Assembly (NCBI GenBank): GCA_002709225.1
Contig: PAQH01000135.1
Span: forward strand, 1-62,952
Direction of reading: 5' to 3'
DNA from: Planctomycetaceae bacterium
GTDB lineage: Bacteria; Planctomycetota; Planctomycetia; Pirellulales; Pirellulaceae
Length of the DNA stretch: 62,952 bases
In this document: in pieces, positions 22,483 through 30,968 of the stretch
Numbering within the stretch: the stretch's first letter is position 1
Layout: each line of letters starts with the position of its first letter
Translations under genes and position numbers: made by a program
Notes under the pieces: generated by a model
What the model saw: only the letters and a program-made list of their open reading frames with translations
What the model was told of the DNA's origin: nothing
Databases searched by the model: none

Positions 22483-23418
22483 ATGGCCTTGAGCAAAGAA
22501 GATCTTGAGCTGATGACCGACGAAGAGCGTGCCGGCTACGAAGAGGATCTGAACGAAGAGACCGGCGGCGAAGAAGAGACCGACGGCGAGCATGACGGCG
22601 AAACCGATGGCGAGAACGATGGCAACGACGAAGGCGCCGACGGCGAGAACGAGGACGATGGATCCGATGACGGTTCCGATGACGAGGGTGCCGACCAAGG
22701 CGGCGATGACGGCCAGGATGCTGGCGACGATACTGGCGGCGACGATGCCGGCGACGACGAAGGCGGCGAGCCCTTGCCGCAAGCCCCGGTCATCGAAGGA
22801 GTCGAGGAGAAGCTAGCCGGCTTCGAGACTACCCGTACCGAGCTGGAGCGCCAGTACGACGAGGGCGAGCTGACCACGACCGAGTACATGAAACAGCTGC
22901 GCGCCGTCGACAAGGAAGAGGACGCGCTGAACTGGCAGGTACGCGAAGCCGAGCTGGAGTCGCGCCGGCTGAACGACGTGGTGAATACCAAGTGGTACAC
23001 CAACGTCGAGACGTTCCTTGGCGAGCATACCGAGATTCAGCGCAGCAAGCTGACCATGAATGCCTTTGACCAGATTGTCCGCGAAGAAACGGCCAAGACG
23101 ATAGAGAAGGGCTATCAGCCGGGCGAACGTGATTTGCAGCGGGCCTATACGCGCTGGCGCGAAGAGCTGGGCTACGAGCAGGCGCCTGCGCCACCGAAGC
23201 CGAAGAAGGATGACCCGGCACCGAAGCGGGATGCGGCCAAGCCGCAGCGTCGCCCGCTGCCGCCGTCACTGGCCAAGGTGCCGGCGGCCGACATGAACGA
23301 CACGGACGATGGCGAGTTCGCGCACCTTGACCGGCTGGCCGACACCGACCCCCTGGGTTTCGAGGCCGAGCTAGCCAAGATGCATGATGCCGTCCGCGAC
23401 CGTTACATGCAGAGCTAA
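22483..23418 (+). CDS. capsid scaffolding protein
   Basis: A protein of 311 residues. The first 100 residues are extremely acidic (Glu/Asp/Gly runs such as GDDGQDAGDDTGGDDAGDDE). A helical coiled-coil body follows (FETTRTELERQYDEGELTT, and a LNWQVREAELESRRL stretch), then a Pro/Lys-rich linker and a C-terminal segment ending in EAELAKMHDAVRDRYMQS that probably docks on the coat protein. Composition and position directly before the coat region are those of phage scaffold proteins. The repetitive GAC/GAT codons are low-complexity coding, not a tandem-repeat array. Confidence 0.82.
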   Translation: MALSKEDLELMTDEERAGYEEDLNEETGGEEETDGEHDGETDGENDGNDEGADGENEDDGSDDGSDDEGADQGGDDGQDAGDDTGGDDAGDDEGGEPLPQAPVIEGVEEKLAGFETTRTELERQYDEGELTTTEYMKQLRAVDKEEDALNWQVREAELESRRLNDVVNTKWYTNVETFLGEHTEIQRSKLTMNAFDQIVREETAKTIEKGYQPGERDLQRAYTRWREELGYEQAPAPPKPKKDDPAPKRDAAKPQRRPLPPSLAKVPAADMNDTDDGEFAHLDRLADTDPLGFEAELAKMHDAVRDRYMQS

Positions 23419-23432
23419 GGAGACCTATAACA

Positions 23433-23609
23433 ATGGCCCTGAAAATAGACTTACGCCCTGGCGAAGTGCTGACGATAGGCGGCGCCACGATCAAGCTGGT
23501 CAAGAAGTCTGGCCAGCTGGCCAGCCTCGTTATCGAAGCCGACAAGAGCGTGCTAATCGATGGGCCGAAAAAGGATCAGGAGGCCCGCCATATAACGGCG
23601 GGCGCCTAA
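23433..23609 (+). CDS. CsrA-like carbon storage regulator homologue
   Basis: A 58-residue product. LRPGEVLTIGGATIKLVKK, then SLVIEADKSVLI aligns with the beta-strand core of bacterial CsrA (RxGExLxIG, VRIGVxAPxxVxV). The conserved C-terminal Arg region of CsrA that contacts RNA GGA motifs is replaced by DGPKKDQ, and the C-terminal helix is short, so RNA binding may be altered. Strong Shine-Dalgarno AAGGAG. It sits between scaffold and coat genes, where it could tune translation of late mRNAs or interfere with host Csr control. Stand-alone CsrA homologues are known in phages. Confidence 0.75.
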   Translation: MALKIDLRPGEVLTIGGATIKLVKKSGQLASLVIEADKSVLIDGPKKDQEARHITAGA

Positions 23610-23617
23610 TCACAATC

Positions 23618-23648
23618 GTTTGTCTTTTGCAAACGCTTAATCCATAAT
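23618..23648 (+). promoter_or_regulatory. site A: palindrome and promoter before coat gene
   Basis: GTTTG-N7-CAAAC at 23618-23634, with flanking C/G making six-base arms. A promoter-like pair TTGTCT (23620-23625), 17-bp spacer, CATAAT (23643-23648) is overlaid on it. It would transcribe the major capsid gene from about 23655. The same geometry occurs at 56069. Confidence 0.55.
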
Positions 23649-23719
23649 CCAAGCGAGCGCTGCGCAAGACGTGCGGTATCACGCAACCAATTGCAAAACC
23701 CGCATGAGGGCACAGCGCC

Positions 23720-24817
23720 ATGTCGCAAACTGTCATTGCTTTCGGAGATCCGAAGGCGCAAAAAAAATGGTCCGGCCAGTTGTTCGTCGAGACCGTCAAG
23801 AAATCCTACTGGGAGAAGTTCATTTCCACGTCGGAGAACGCCGTTATCCAGCGCAAGACCGAGCTGGATAGTGATTCGGGCGACCGTATCAGCTTCGACC
23901 TGTCGGTCCAGCTGCGCGGCAAGCCGACTACCGGTGACGCGCGCGTCAAGGGTAAGGAAGAATCGCTCAAGTTCTTCACCGATGAAGTGATCATCGACCA
24001 GATCCGCAAAACCGTATCGGCCGGCGGCAAGATGACCCGCAAGCGTACCGCGCATAACCTGCGCCAGATCGCCAAGGAACGTCTGTCCGAATACTGGTCG
24101 CAGTACATCGATGAAATGTACTTCATGTACCTGTCGGGTGCGCGCGGTCTGAACGAAGATTTCATTGAGACCGTCGACTACGCAGGTCACGCGGGTAACC
24201 CGCTGCGCGCTCCGGACGCTCAACACGTCCTGTACGCCGGCGCCGCTACCAGCAAGGCCACGCTGACTGCCGCTGACACCTTCAACCGCGACTTGGTTGA
24301 GCGTGCAACGGTCAAGGCACGCATGATGCGCTCGAAGGATCCCAAGACCGCCAACCTGTTGCCGATTAGCGTTGACGGCGGCAAGCACTACGTCGTGGTG
24401 ATGACTCCGTTCCAAGAGCATGACATGCGCACCGAGACCGGCGAGCGTGGCTGGCTGGAAATCCAGAAGGCTGCCGCTGGCGCCGAAGGCCGCAAAAACC
24501 CGATCTTCAAGGGCGGCATGGGCATGATTAACAATGTCGTGCTTCACAGCCACGAGTCGGTTATCCGCTTCGGTGACTACGGCGTAGGCGGTAACGTCGC
24601 CGCAGCCCGCGCGCTGTTCCTCGGCAAGCAGGCTGGCGTTTGCGCGTTCGGCACCGCCGGCGGCATGCGCTTCACTTGGAAAGAAGAGCTGGATGACTTC
24701 GACAACGAGCCTGTTGTCTGCGCCGGCACCATCCTGGGTATCAGCAAGTCGCGCTTCAACGGCCGTGACTTCGGCGTTTGCGCGCTGGATACCGCTGCCT
24801 CTGACCCGAACGTCTAA
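23720..24817 (+). CDS. major capsid protein, N4-gp56 family
   Basis: A protein of 365 residues. It begins with FGDPKAQKKWSGQLFVETVKK and continues with GDRISFDLSVQLRGKPTTGDAR, DEVIIDQIRKTVSAGGKMT and MYFMYLSGARG, the diagnostic blocks of the N4-gp56-type coat family (DUF4043) with an HK97-like fold. It follows scaffold and CsrA-like genes and a candidate private promoter with an operator, fitting its need for high expression. Codon choice looks smoother than its neighbours, consistent with high expression. Confidence 0.93.
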   Translation: MSQTVIAFGDPKAQKKWSGQLFVETVKKSYWEKFISTSENAVIQRKTELDSDSGDRISFDLSVQLRGKPTTGDARVKGKEESLKFFTDEVIIDQIRKTVSAGGKMTRKRTAHNLRQIAKERLSEYWSQYIDEMYFMYLSGARGLNEDFIETVDYAGHAGNPLRAPDAQHVLYAGAATSKATLTAADTFNRDLVERATVKARMMRSKDPKTANLLPISVDGGKHYVVVMTPFQEHDMRTETGERGWLEIQKAAAGAEGRKNPIFKGGMGMINNVVLHSHESVIRFGDYGVGGNVAAARALFLGKQAGVCAFGTAGGMRFTWKEELDDFDNEPVVCAGTILGISKSRFNGRDFGVCALDTAASDPNV

Positions 24818-24864
24818 GCCCAGGCTTAGGCGTTTCACCGAACTAGCCGCAGGAGGCTAACAAC

Positions 24865-25302
24865 ATGGCTTTGAAACAATCGGCATGGGCTAAGGGGATC
24901 GTCCAGACTCCGCGCCCGCAAACGCACGGCGCCGTTCACGTCGCCCTGTTCACCTTCATCGTAGACGCTGCCCTGGCAAGCGCTGACGTGATCGAGATTG
25001 GCGAGCTTCCACCCTTCGCCCGCATCGTTGACGCCCGCGTGTTCACCGAAGGCACGTTCACCGGCATTACCGGCACCGTCGGTATCGTGTCCGGCGAATA
25101 CGGCTACATGGACGATGCGCGTACCAGTAACGACGTGATCTTTTCCGGCGCGGATCTGACGCAGGTACAACGCATGACCAACCCGGCCGGTCTGCTGCTG
25201 GCTCCGACCGAGCAGGCGCGCGGCATTGGCGTCAAGGTCTCGGCAGCGGTGCCCGCCGCAGCAGGCAAGAAGATCCACGTCCAGCTGATGTACACCCAGT
25301 AA
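24865..25302 (+). CDS. probable head decoration/structural protein
   Basis: A protein of 145 residues, beta-rich and without charged low-complexity parts (HGAVHVALFTFIVDAALASAD, VIEIGELPPFARIVDARVFTE, GVKVSAAVPAAAGKKIHVQLMYTQ). It sits directly downstream of the coat gene with a strong ribosome-binding site (GCAGGAGG) and before a terminator, a position usual for capsid decoration or cement proteins. I do not know a name for this family, and the assignment is positional. Confidence 0.6.
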   Translation: MALKQSAWAKGIVQTPRPQTHGAVHVALFTFIVDAALASADVIEIGELPPFARIVDARVFTEGTFTGITGTVGIVSGEYGYMDDARTSNDVIFSGADLTQVQRMTNPAGLLLAPTEQARGIGVKVSAAVPAAAGKKIHVQLMYTQ

Positions 25303-25314
25303 GACGTGCCGAAG

Positions 25315-25337
25315 GCCGGGGGAAACCCCGGCTTTCT
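25315..25337 (+). terminator. rho-independent terminator after capsid genes
   Basis: A 7-bp GC stem GCCGGGG/CCCCGGC with a GAAA tetraloop is followed by TTTCT. It would end the coat/decoration transcript. Confidence 0.75.
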
Positions 25338-25361
25338 ACCATTCAGAGCAGGGACCAACCA

Positions 25362-26084
25362 ATGAAAATAGAATCACTACGTCGCCGCCCAGGCGGTACT
25401 GTTGTTGAGCTTGAAACCACCGTCTACCGTTTCCAGCCGACCCCGGATGACCCGCGCCATCAGGCCGACGTCGAGATTAAATCCCATATTGAGCGGTTCC
25501 TGTCGATTCCCGAGGGCTTCCGCGAATTGGATGGCGTGACCGAAGCCAACCCACTCAAGAGCAGCAGGGTCCACGCGGCCGTGTACGACTTGCCCGATGG
25601 CAGCCGTATGACCCTGGCCGAGCTGACGTCGCGCGCATTTCGCGAGTCTGGCCTGGGTGTTACCGAGTGGAACAACCTGTCGGATGAAGAAGCCTACGAG
25701 CAGATCGATACCACGCTGCGCGAAATCAAGTACGAACTGGTCCACGAGGACAACGAGCCCGCCGGCGACACCGAGAACACACTGGTGCCCGAGCAGGACG
25801 ACGAGCCCGAGCAGGTTCTGGACGAGGAACCGGCCGACGACGAGCAGGACGAGGCGCCGAAAGAGGAGCCAGAGCCCGCCGTCAAGGAAAGCGAGCAAAG
25901 CGACAAGCCTGCTGGCGATTCTGACAAGGTAGAAGGCGCTGCCGTCAAGGCGAACGCGGATCTGGACAGCATGAGCCGCGAAGAGCTGGAGGCGCGTTAC
26001 GAGGCGCTGTACAAGCGCAAGGCCCATCATCGTGTCGGGGATCCCCGCTTGCGCGAACTGATTGCCGAATACGAAGCGGAGTAA
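25362..26084 (+). CDS. acidic structural protein of unknown function
   Basis: A protein of 240 residues. An N-terminal domain of about 130 residues (TVVELETTVYRFQPTPDDP, an IERFLSIPEGFREL helix) is followed by an Asp/Glu/Pro/Lys linker of about 70 residues. A C-terminal helical hook follows (SMSREELEARYEALYKRKAHHR), similar in style to peptides that bind capsid or neck. It lies between head and tail genes, so it may be a head-tail joining or capsid-associated protein. Confidence 0.5.
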   Translation: MKIESLRRRPGGTVVELETTVYRFQPTPDDPRHQADVEIKSHIERFLSIPEGFRELDGVTEANPLKSSRVHAAVYDLPDGSRMTLAELTSRAFRESGLGVTEWNNLSDEEAYEQIDTTLREIKYELVHEDNEPAGDTENTLVPEQDDEPEQVLDEEPADDEQDEAPKEEPEPAVKESEQSDKPAGDSDKVEGAAVKANADLDSMSREELEARYEALYKRKAHHRVGDPRLRELIAEYEAE

Positions 26085-26087
26085 GGC

Positions 26088-27206
26088 ATGCAACGCTACC
26101 TTGACACGGTTATCGACCCGAAAGGCAACGCCGTCGCGGGGGCAATGGTCTACGTCCGCACGCTGAACGGCGAACTGGCTGCGATATTTTCCAGCAACGG
26201 CGCGCAGGCCAAGAGCAACCCGTTCACAGCCAACCTGTACGGCGAGTTTTCATTCTACGCCGCCAACGGTCGATACAATGTCGAGGTAGCAGTGGGCGGG
26301 CTGGTCATGTCGACCCGCGAGGACGTGACGCTATTCGATGCGGCCGACGTTATCCCGGGCATTACCGGCACCCAGGCTACCCACGGCGAGCGCCTGACCG
26401 ATCTGGAAACGCTGACCGGCGAGCATGCGGCCACGCTTGAGGCCCAGGCGCTGACGCTGACCGGGCACGGCCAACAGCTGGCCGACCAGCAAGCCGGGCT
26501 GGAGGCGCAAGGTCTGACCCTGGCCGAGCTGGATACGCGCACCGCCACCATGCAGGAAAGCGGCGGGACCGCCATCACGGCGCTGCAAAACCGGGCGCTG
26601 GCGCTGGAGGAGTCCGACGCATCGCAGAATACCCAGCTGTTGTCGCTGGCCGAACGCACGTCGACTCTGGAAGAGACCGGCGGCTCGCCGGATCTGACCG
26701 AGGTCAACACGCGCCTGACTACGCTGGAGCAGGCCGACCAGACCCAGGGCTCACGCCTGAACGCGCTGGAGGCGGTCGATCCGCTGATCGTCACCGACAT
26801 TCTGGATGTGCTGACGTCGACCGACACCACCAAGGCGCTGAGCGCCAATCAGGGCCGCGTCATCAAGGCGTCGATTGACAGTATGGTCGCCCTGCTACAG
26901 TCCGACGAACTGACGCTGGACACGCTACAGGAAATCGTCGATTTCATTCAGCTCAACCGCGCGACGCTGGAGACCCTGGGCATTGGCAACATTGCCGGGC
27001 TGACGGCGGAGCTTGCAGACAAGGCCAGCCTTGCGGCGCTGGACGGCAAGGTCGATAAGGTCGCCGGCAAGCAGTTGTCCACCGAGGACTACACCAGCGC
27101 CGAAAAGACCAAGCTGGCTGATCTCAAGCCATGGGTAGGTATGACCGCAGCCCAGTACGCAGCCGCGACCAAGGATCCTGATACGCTCTATGTGGTAGCG
27201 GGCTGA
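26088..27206 (+). CDS. tail fibre/tail spike stem protein
   Basis: A protein of 372 residues. The N-terminal 85 residues (DTVIDPKGNAVAGAMVYVRTLNG, FTANLYGEFSFYAANGRYNVEV) form a beta domain common at the N-termini of phage tail fibre or spike proteins. A long heptad-rich middle (repeated TLEETGG, LTTLEQADQTQGSRLNALE) forms a trimeric coiled coil. Near the C-terminus KVAGKQLSTEDYTSAEKTKL is the recurring fibre signature. It therefore looks like a trimeric fibre stem. The next gene, overlapping by one base, may provide the receptor-binding tip. Confidence 0.75.
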   Translation: MQRYLDTVIDPKGNAVAGAMVYVRTLNGELAAIFSSNGAQAKSNPFTANLYGEFSFYAANGRYNVEVAVGGLVMSTREDVTLFDAADVIPGITGTQATHGERLTDLETLTGEHAATLEAQALTLTGHGQQLADQQAGLEAQGLTLAELDTRTATMQESGGTAITALQNRALALEESDASQNTQLLSLAERTSTLEETGGSPDLTEVNTRLTTLEQADQTQGSRLNALEAVDPLIVTDILDVLTSTDTTKALSANQGRVIKASIDSMVALLQSDELTLDTLQEIVDFIQLNRATLETLGIGNIAGLTAELADKASLAALDGKVDKVAGKQLSTEDYTSAEKTKLADLKPWVGMTAAQYAAATKDPDTLYVVAG

Positions 27207-28033
27207 TGCCGCTGCTATCGGACGCCAGCGCGATTTATGTCGGCAGCACCGAAGCCGATCGCGTGTACCTGGGCTCAACACTGGTATGGGAAAAGCAGGT
27301 TACCGACCCGGCATCATCGTTCCCGGTCTCGCCGCTGGCGCTGTACGACTTCTCCGACCTGTCGACCCTGTTCCAAGACTCGGCCGGCACCATACCGGTT
27401 ACTGCGCACGGCCAGCGCGTAGGCCGCGTGGTGGACAAGTCCGGCAATGGCTTGCACCTGACCACCAGCGACTCGCGCCGCCCCGAGTACCGCGAAGTTC
27501 ATGGCAAGCGCTGGCTGTATCTGAATGGCGTCGATCAGGATATGGACGTCAACATGCCGCAGATCGATGAAGAGCTGGTCATCGCCGCCGGCGCACGGAT
27601 TGACGTCGAGCCGACCACCAACGGCCAGATATTCGGCGTGGCCAGCAACGTCTACGGTCTCGCCACCCTGTATGTACGCGCCAGCTCCACCAACCGGTGG
27701 GGCTTTAGCCGATCGTTCCTCAGTACCGGATCCGGCGGCGCCATCCTGTCATCCAACACCCGCCCTGTGCCCGAGTTCGCCGTGGTGCGCGGCATGGCTA
27801 CGCGCAGCGGTACGAGCAAGCTGTATCGCAACGCCGAAGAGATTGGCTCCGGCAGCCCGGGTAGCGTGCAGATCGCCGCGCAGACATGGAACCTGGGCAA
27901 CAGCGCCAGCTCGAGCATTTTGCGCTATCGCGGTTTGATTAGCGGCGTCGCCCTGTATGCCCGAGCCTTGAGCCCGGCCGAGGTCATCACGCTGGATCAG
28001 TTCCTGGCTGAACGTACCGGCGTGACGCTGTAA
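27206..28033 (+). CDS. LamG/concanavalin-like fibre protein
   Basis: A protein of 275 residues. A short N-terminal segment (AIYVGSTEADRVYLGSTLVW) of the type seen in phage tail proteins is followed by a jelly-roll domain: PLALYDFSDLSTLFQDSAG, then RVVDKSGNGLHLTTSDSRRP, LNGVDQDMDV and a C-terminal ISGVALYARALSPAEV. That is the hallmark of LamG/ConA-like carbohydrate-binding lectin domains. It is probably a receptor- or glycan-binding tail component. It follows the fibre stem gene without a gap. Confidence 0.78.
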   Translation: MPLLSDASAIYVGSTEADRVYLGSTLVWEKQVTDPASSFPVSPLALYDFSDLSTLFQDSAGTIPVTAHGQRVGRVVDKSGNGLHLTTSDSRRPEYREVHGKRWLYLNGVDQDMDVNMPQIDEELVIAAGARIDVEPTTNGQIFGVASNVYGLATLYVRASSTNRWGFSRSFLSTGSGGAILSSNTRPVPEFAVVRGMATRSGTSKLYRNAEEIGSGSPGSVQIAAQTWNLGNSASSSILRYRGLISGVALYARALSPAEVITLDQFLAERTGVTL

Positions 28034-28064
28034 TAGCGGCGATCTATCAGGCGAACGGGTATAG

Positions 28065-28092
28065 TTGGCCAAATCTGTTTGTTGCTACAATC
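28065..28092 (+). promoter_or_regulatory. candidate promoter before adaptor genes
   Basis: The gap 28034-28127 holds an extended -10, TGCTACAAT (ending 28092), with TTGGCC about 15 bp upstream. It also contains TTGT-TGCT-ACAA dyad symmetry. It would serve the adaptor/tail genes from 28128. Confidence 0.35.
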
Positions 28093-28127
28093 GAAACGCG
28101 CCAATTCCGAGCAAGCGAGGTCTGCCA

Positions 28128-28802
28128 GTGGCTATTATCGTTAACGTGCTACAAGGTGAAACGGTACTGCCGGCGGCCGACGTGGTGCGCAAGTGCGGCA
28201 TGCTGTTGCAGGACGAAAAGCACGTCCGCTGGCCCGTTGCCGAGCTGATCGACTGGATTAACGAGGCGGTGCGCGCCATCGTCAACATTCGTCACGCCGC
28301 CGGCGAACGCCGTGTGGTCCTGTCGCTCGAGTCGGGCGCCCGCCAGACCCTGCCAATCAGCTGTATCCAGCTGATGGCTATTCACTGCAACAACGATCAG
28401 GACGATTACCCGGGGCGCGCCATCACCATTGCCAGCCGCAGCGCCCTGGACCTGACCTTCCCTGACTGGATGGCACAGCCGCAGAAGGCCGAGGCCCGCC
28501 AGTACATGGTCGACGAGCGTGCGCCCAACGTGTTTTGGATCTACCCGCCGGCGAAGGCCGGTACCCGCGTAACCGCTTCGCTGGCCATGACGCCGGACCC
28601 GATCACCGTCGACGATCCGCTGCCTATTGGCGCCGAGTACGAGGACAGCGTTATCAACTACGTCCTGTACCGCTGCTTTGCCAAGGATAGCGAGTACGCC
28701 AACGGATCCATTGCCGCCGCCTACTTCAACACCTACGCCCAGTCGCTCGGCATCAAGGCTGACGCGGCCAATGCGACGTCACCGAACAGGAAGCCGACAT
28801 GA
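28128..28802 (+). CDS. head-tail adaptor-like protein (DUF6682-like)
   Basis: A protein of 224 residues from a GTG start, chosen because GAGGT precedes it. A TTG at 28065 is the alternative. An N-terminal helical core (LLQDEKHVRWPVAELIDWINEAVRA) followed by beta strands and a C-terminal helix (SVINYVLYRCFAKDSEYANG) matches a podovirus adaptor family seen near portal and tail genes. The DWINEA pattern is typical of adaptors that bind the portal stem. Confidence 0.65.
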   Translation: MAIIVNVLQGETVLPAADVVRKCGMLLQDEKHVRWPVAELIDWINEAVRAIVNIRHAAGERRVVLSLESGARQTLPISCIQLMAIHCNNDQDDYPGRAITIASRSALDLTFPDWMAQPQKAEARQYMVDERAPNVFWIYPPAKAGTRVTASLAMTPDPITVDDPLPIGAEYEDSVINYVLYRCFAKDSEYANGSIAAAYFNTYAQSLGIKADAANATSPNRKPT

Positions 28803-29416
28803 CACCGATCGACGAGGTACTGCGCGACATGGCGCCCTACGCCCCGGGCGCACCCGAGCCGGTCATGGTGCTTCATGCGCGTAACGCCGCCATCGACTTC
28901 CTGCGCCGCGTGCAGATCTGGCGCGACCATGACGAGTTCGACATTGAGCCGGGCGACCTGGGTGCGGTCTGTGCGCCGGATTACGCGCGCGTCCACCGCT
29001 TCACGTCGGTCACCTTCAACGACAAGCCGCTGGAGCCGGTCAGCTTCGAGGCGTTCGAGCGGCTGATTCCCGAATGGCGCAGCACCGCCGATGCCGTGCC
29101 GCGCTGGTACTCGCAGTCCGAGCCCAACACCATCGTTGTGGCGCCGCAGGGCACCGGCACCCTGGCCGTGGGTACGATTCTTGTACCCAGTGACGAGGCC
29201 GACGTGCTGCCGGACTTCCTGATGGAGCAGTACCGCCGCGATATCGCCCATGGCGGGCTGGCGTCACTGCTCATGCTCCCGGGCCAGCCGTTCACCAATC
29301 CCGAGCTTGCCGCCGCCCATGGTATGCGTTTTGCCAAGCGACTCGACGAGCTGTTTTCTTTATCCGTTCAGGGGCAGCAGCGCGCACCCATGCGCACCCG
29401 AGCCCGATTCATGTAA
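28799..29416 (+). CDS. adaptor/neck protein, second copy type
   Basis: A protein of 205 residues with an overlapping start (ATGA). Its layout resembles the preceding gene: a helical first half (LHARNAAIDFLRRVQIWRDHD), a beta-rich middle (VTFNDKPLEPVSFEAFERL, then a TIVVAPQGTGTLAVGTIL strand pair) and a C-terminal helix with FAKRLDELFSL. It is probably a tail-tubular-A-like or neck protein in the head-tail junction. No sequence repeat linking the two genes was established. Confidence 0.55.
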   Translation: MTPIDEVLRDMAPYAPGAPEPVMVLHARNAAIDFLRRVQIWRDHDEFDIEPGDLGAVCAPDYARVHRFTSVTFNDKPLEPVSFEAFERLIPEWRSTADAVPRWYSQSEPNTIVVAPQGTGTLAVGTILVPSDEADVLPDFLMEQYRRDIAHGGLASLLMLPGQPFTNPELAAAHGMRFAKRLDELFSLSVQGQQRAPMRTRARFM

Positions 29417-29428
29417 GGAGTTTCACCC

Positions 29429-29848
29429 ATGGCAGCAGCATCGAATTACTTGGAAGGCAAGATTATCGACAACGTACTGCGCGGCGTGTCTTACACCCCG
29501 CCAACGGCCGTCTTTGTCTCCCTGCATACCGCCACGCCGAACGACACCGGCGCGGCCGAGGTTACCACCGCAGCCTTTCCGGCCTACGCCCGCAAGGACG
29601 CAGCCAACGGCGGCGCAGTCGCGTCAGGCTGGACCCCGCAGTCCGGCGGCTCAAGCAAGAACGCCAACCAGCTGATTTATGCGGTCCACGACGGCGCCAG
29701 CGCCATCACCGTGACCCACTTCGGGCTGTGGGATGCCGCCACCGGCGGTAACTTCCTGATTGGTGCGGCGCTGTCCAGCTCGCGCACGCTCAACCCGGGC
29801 GACGTGTTCGTGATCGACGCGCAAAAGCTGACCGTGACCGTGCTGTAA
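29429..29848 (+). CDS. tail fibre-associated structural protein (Gp80-like)
   Basis: A protein of 139 residues. NYLEGKIIDNVLRGVSYTPPT, then AVFVSLHTATPNDTG, a THFGLWDAATGGNFLIGA block and LTVTVL match a small beta-rich phage family often labelled tail fibre protein, related to mycobacteriophage Gp80-type proteins. Its role is structural but not defined. It has an AAGGAG ribosome-binding site and follows the adaptor gene by twelve bases. Confidence 0.65.
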   Translation: MAAASNYLEGKIIDNVLRGVSYTPPTAVFVSLHTATPNDTGAAEVTTAAFPAYARKDAANGGAVASGWTPQSGGSSKNANQLIYAVHDGASAITVTHFGLWDAATGGNFLIGAALSSSRTLNPGDVFVIDAQKLTVTVL

Positions 29849-29852
29849 CGCC

Positions 29853-30968
29853 ATGAATGACTTTGAAATCAATGGCGCGGATATCAACGGCACCCGGGAA
29901 GTGTTCTTTCCGGCGTCGACCGCATCCGTTGTATTTCAAAGCACCTTGGACGGGCGCCGCGGCGTCATGGGCGCGGGCCTTGCCAGCGTAGAGCTACAGA
30001 GCGATGCGATACCGCAGCTGCGCGTTCGGCTGGAATCGGATGCCGAGCTGGTTATCGACGCCGCCGGCGAGCTGGGCATTGGCCTGGGCCTGACTGGTAG
30101 CGCTGCGCTGGAGCTGGACGCCGAGGGCGACGGCACACGCCGCACCTTTGGCGAGGGCGACGCCACGCTGGCCGTGGAGGCCGACGGGCAGGGCTTGCTG
30201 GGTGTGTATGCCCAGGGTAGCGCCACGCTAACGGTCGACGCGACGCTGGACGTTCTATCGCGCGTGCTGGGTGAAGGCACTGCATCGATTCAAGCCACCG
30301 CCACCGGCGGGGGCTATTCCCGGGTTCGCGGCGAAGGAGCTGCCGAAGTTCGCATGGACGCGACGGGGGAGGTTATCTGTTGGGTGCTGGGCGAATCGGC
30401 GGCATCCATCGAAACGCGCGGCACCGGCGAAACGCTACTGGGTATCGCGCTGGCTGGCAGCAGCCTGATCGAGTTCGAGGTCACCGGTGACGGGCGCCTG
30501 TCGGAAGATACGGTATTCGCCATTGAGTTCAACGCCAGCGCTGACGGCGAGGTCCGCACGGTTCGCCAGGGTGAGGGTACGGCGTACCTGTTCGTCGATG
30601 CCTACGGCTACGGCGCACCGGCCTATACCCGCATGGGTGAGTCGGTCGCGCGGATCCCGTTTGCTGCGTCGGCCCGGGGCAACCTGACGGCGCAGGCGGC
30701 CAGCGGTTCGGCAGTGATCGAGCTGCGCGCCAGTCTGGACAATCGCGCCGGCGAGCGCGTGTGGCTCGAAGGCGATGCGGCGATCCGCATTCAGGCGAAC
30801 GGATCCGGCTACGCCCGGCGCTATCGCTTCGGTGAGGGCGCGGCAGTCATTGAGCTGATCGCCAGCGCCGGCCGGTCAGGCCGTCCCGACGTGATCGATA
30901 CCTACGTTCGCGCACCTGACGAACGCTATTTTGTTGTGCCGGCCATCAGCCGCGAAAGGAGAGTGTAA
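29853..30968 (+). CDS. tandem-repeat beta-solenoid-like structural protein
   Basis: A protein of 371 residues made almost entirely of about fourteen repeats of 20-21 residues. A typical unit is GEGTASIQATATGGGYSRVR, with alternating small and hydrophobic residues and recurring G-E-G and A-x-G turns. Such short periodic beta units suggest a solenoid or elongated fibre shaft. The last 30 residues are non-repetitive. It sits among tail genes, so a virion fibre or capsid-decoration filament is likely. I do not recognise a family. Confidence 0.6.
   Translation: MNDFEINGADINGTREVFFPASTASVVFQSTLDGRRGVMGAGLASVELQSDAIPQLRVRLESDAELVIDAAGELGIGLGLTGSAALELDAEGDGTRRTFGEGDATLAVEADGQGLLGVYAQGSATLTVDATLDVLSRVLGEGTASIQATATGGGYSRVRGEGAAEVRMDATGEVICWVLGESAASIETRGTGETLLGIALAGSSLIEFEVTGDGRLSEDTVFAIEFNASADGEVRTVRQGEGTAYLFVDAYGYGAPAYTRMGESVARIPFAASARGNLTAQAASGSAVIELRASLDNRAGERVWLEGDAAIRIQANGSGYARRYRFGEGAAVIELIASAGRSGRPDVIDTYVRAPDERYFVVPAISRERRV

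Noticed and set aside
22550..22770. Tandem-looking GAC/GGC repeats that could suggest a repeat array or CRISPR
   Set aside because: Irregular units without spacers. They encode the acidic N-terminus of the scaffold protein.
24817..24830. TAAGCC/GGCTTA hairpin after the capsid gene as a terminator
   Set aside because: The loop is only two bases and no T-run follows. The clear terminator is at 25315.
26255..26848. Ser/Val/Ala-rich minus frame opposite the fibre stem
   Set aside because: It mirrors the heptad-rich fibre sequence. Low complexity and no ribosome-binding site.
28065..28127. N-terminal extension of the adaptor protein from a TTG codon
   Set aside because: It passes through a candidate promoter, and the GTG at 28128 has a better ribosome-binding site.
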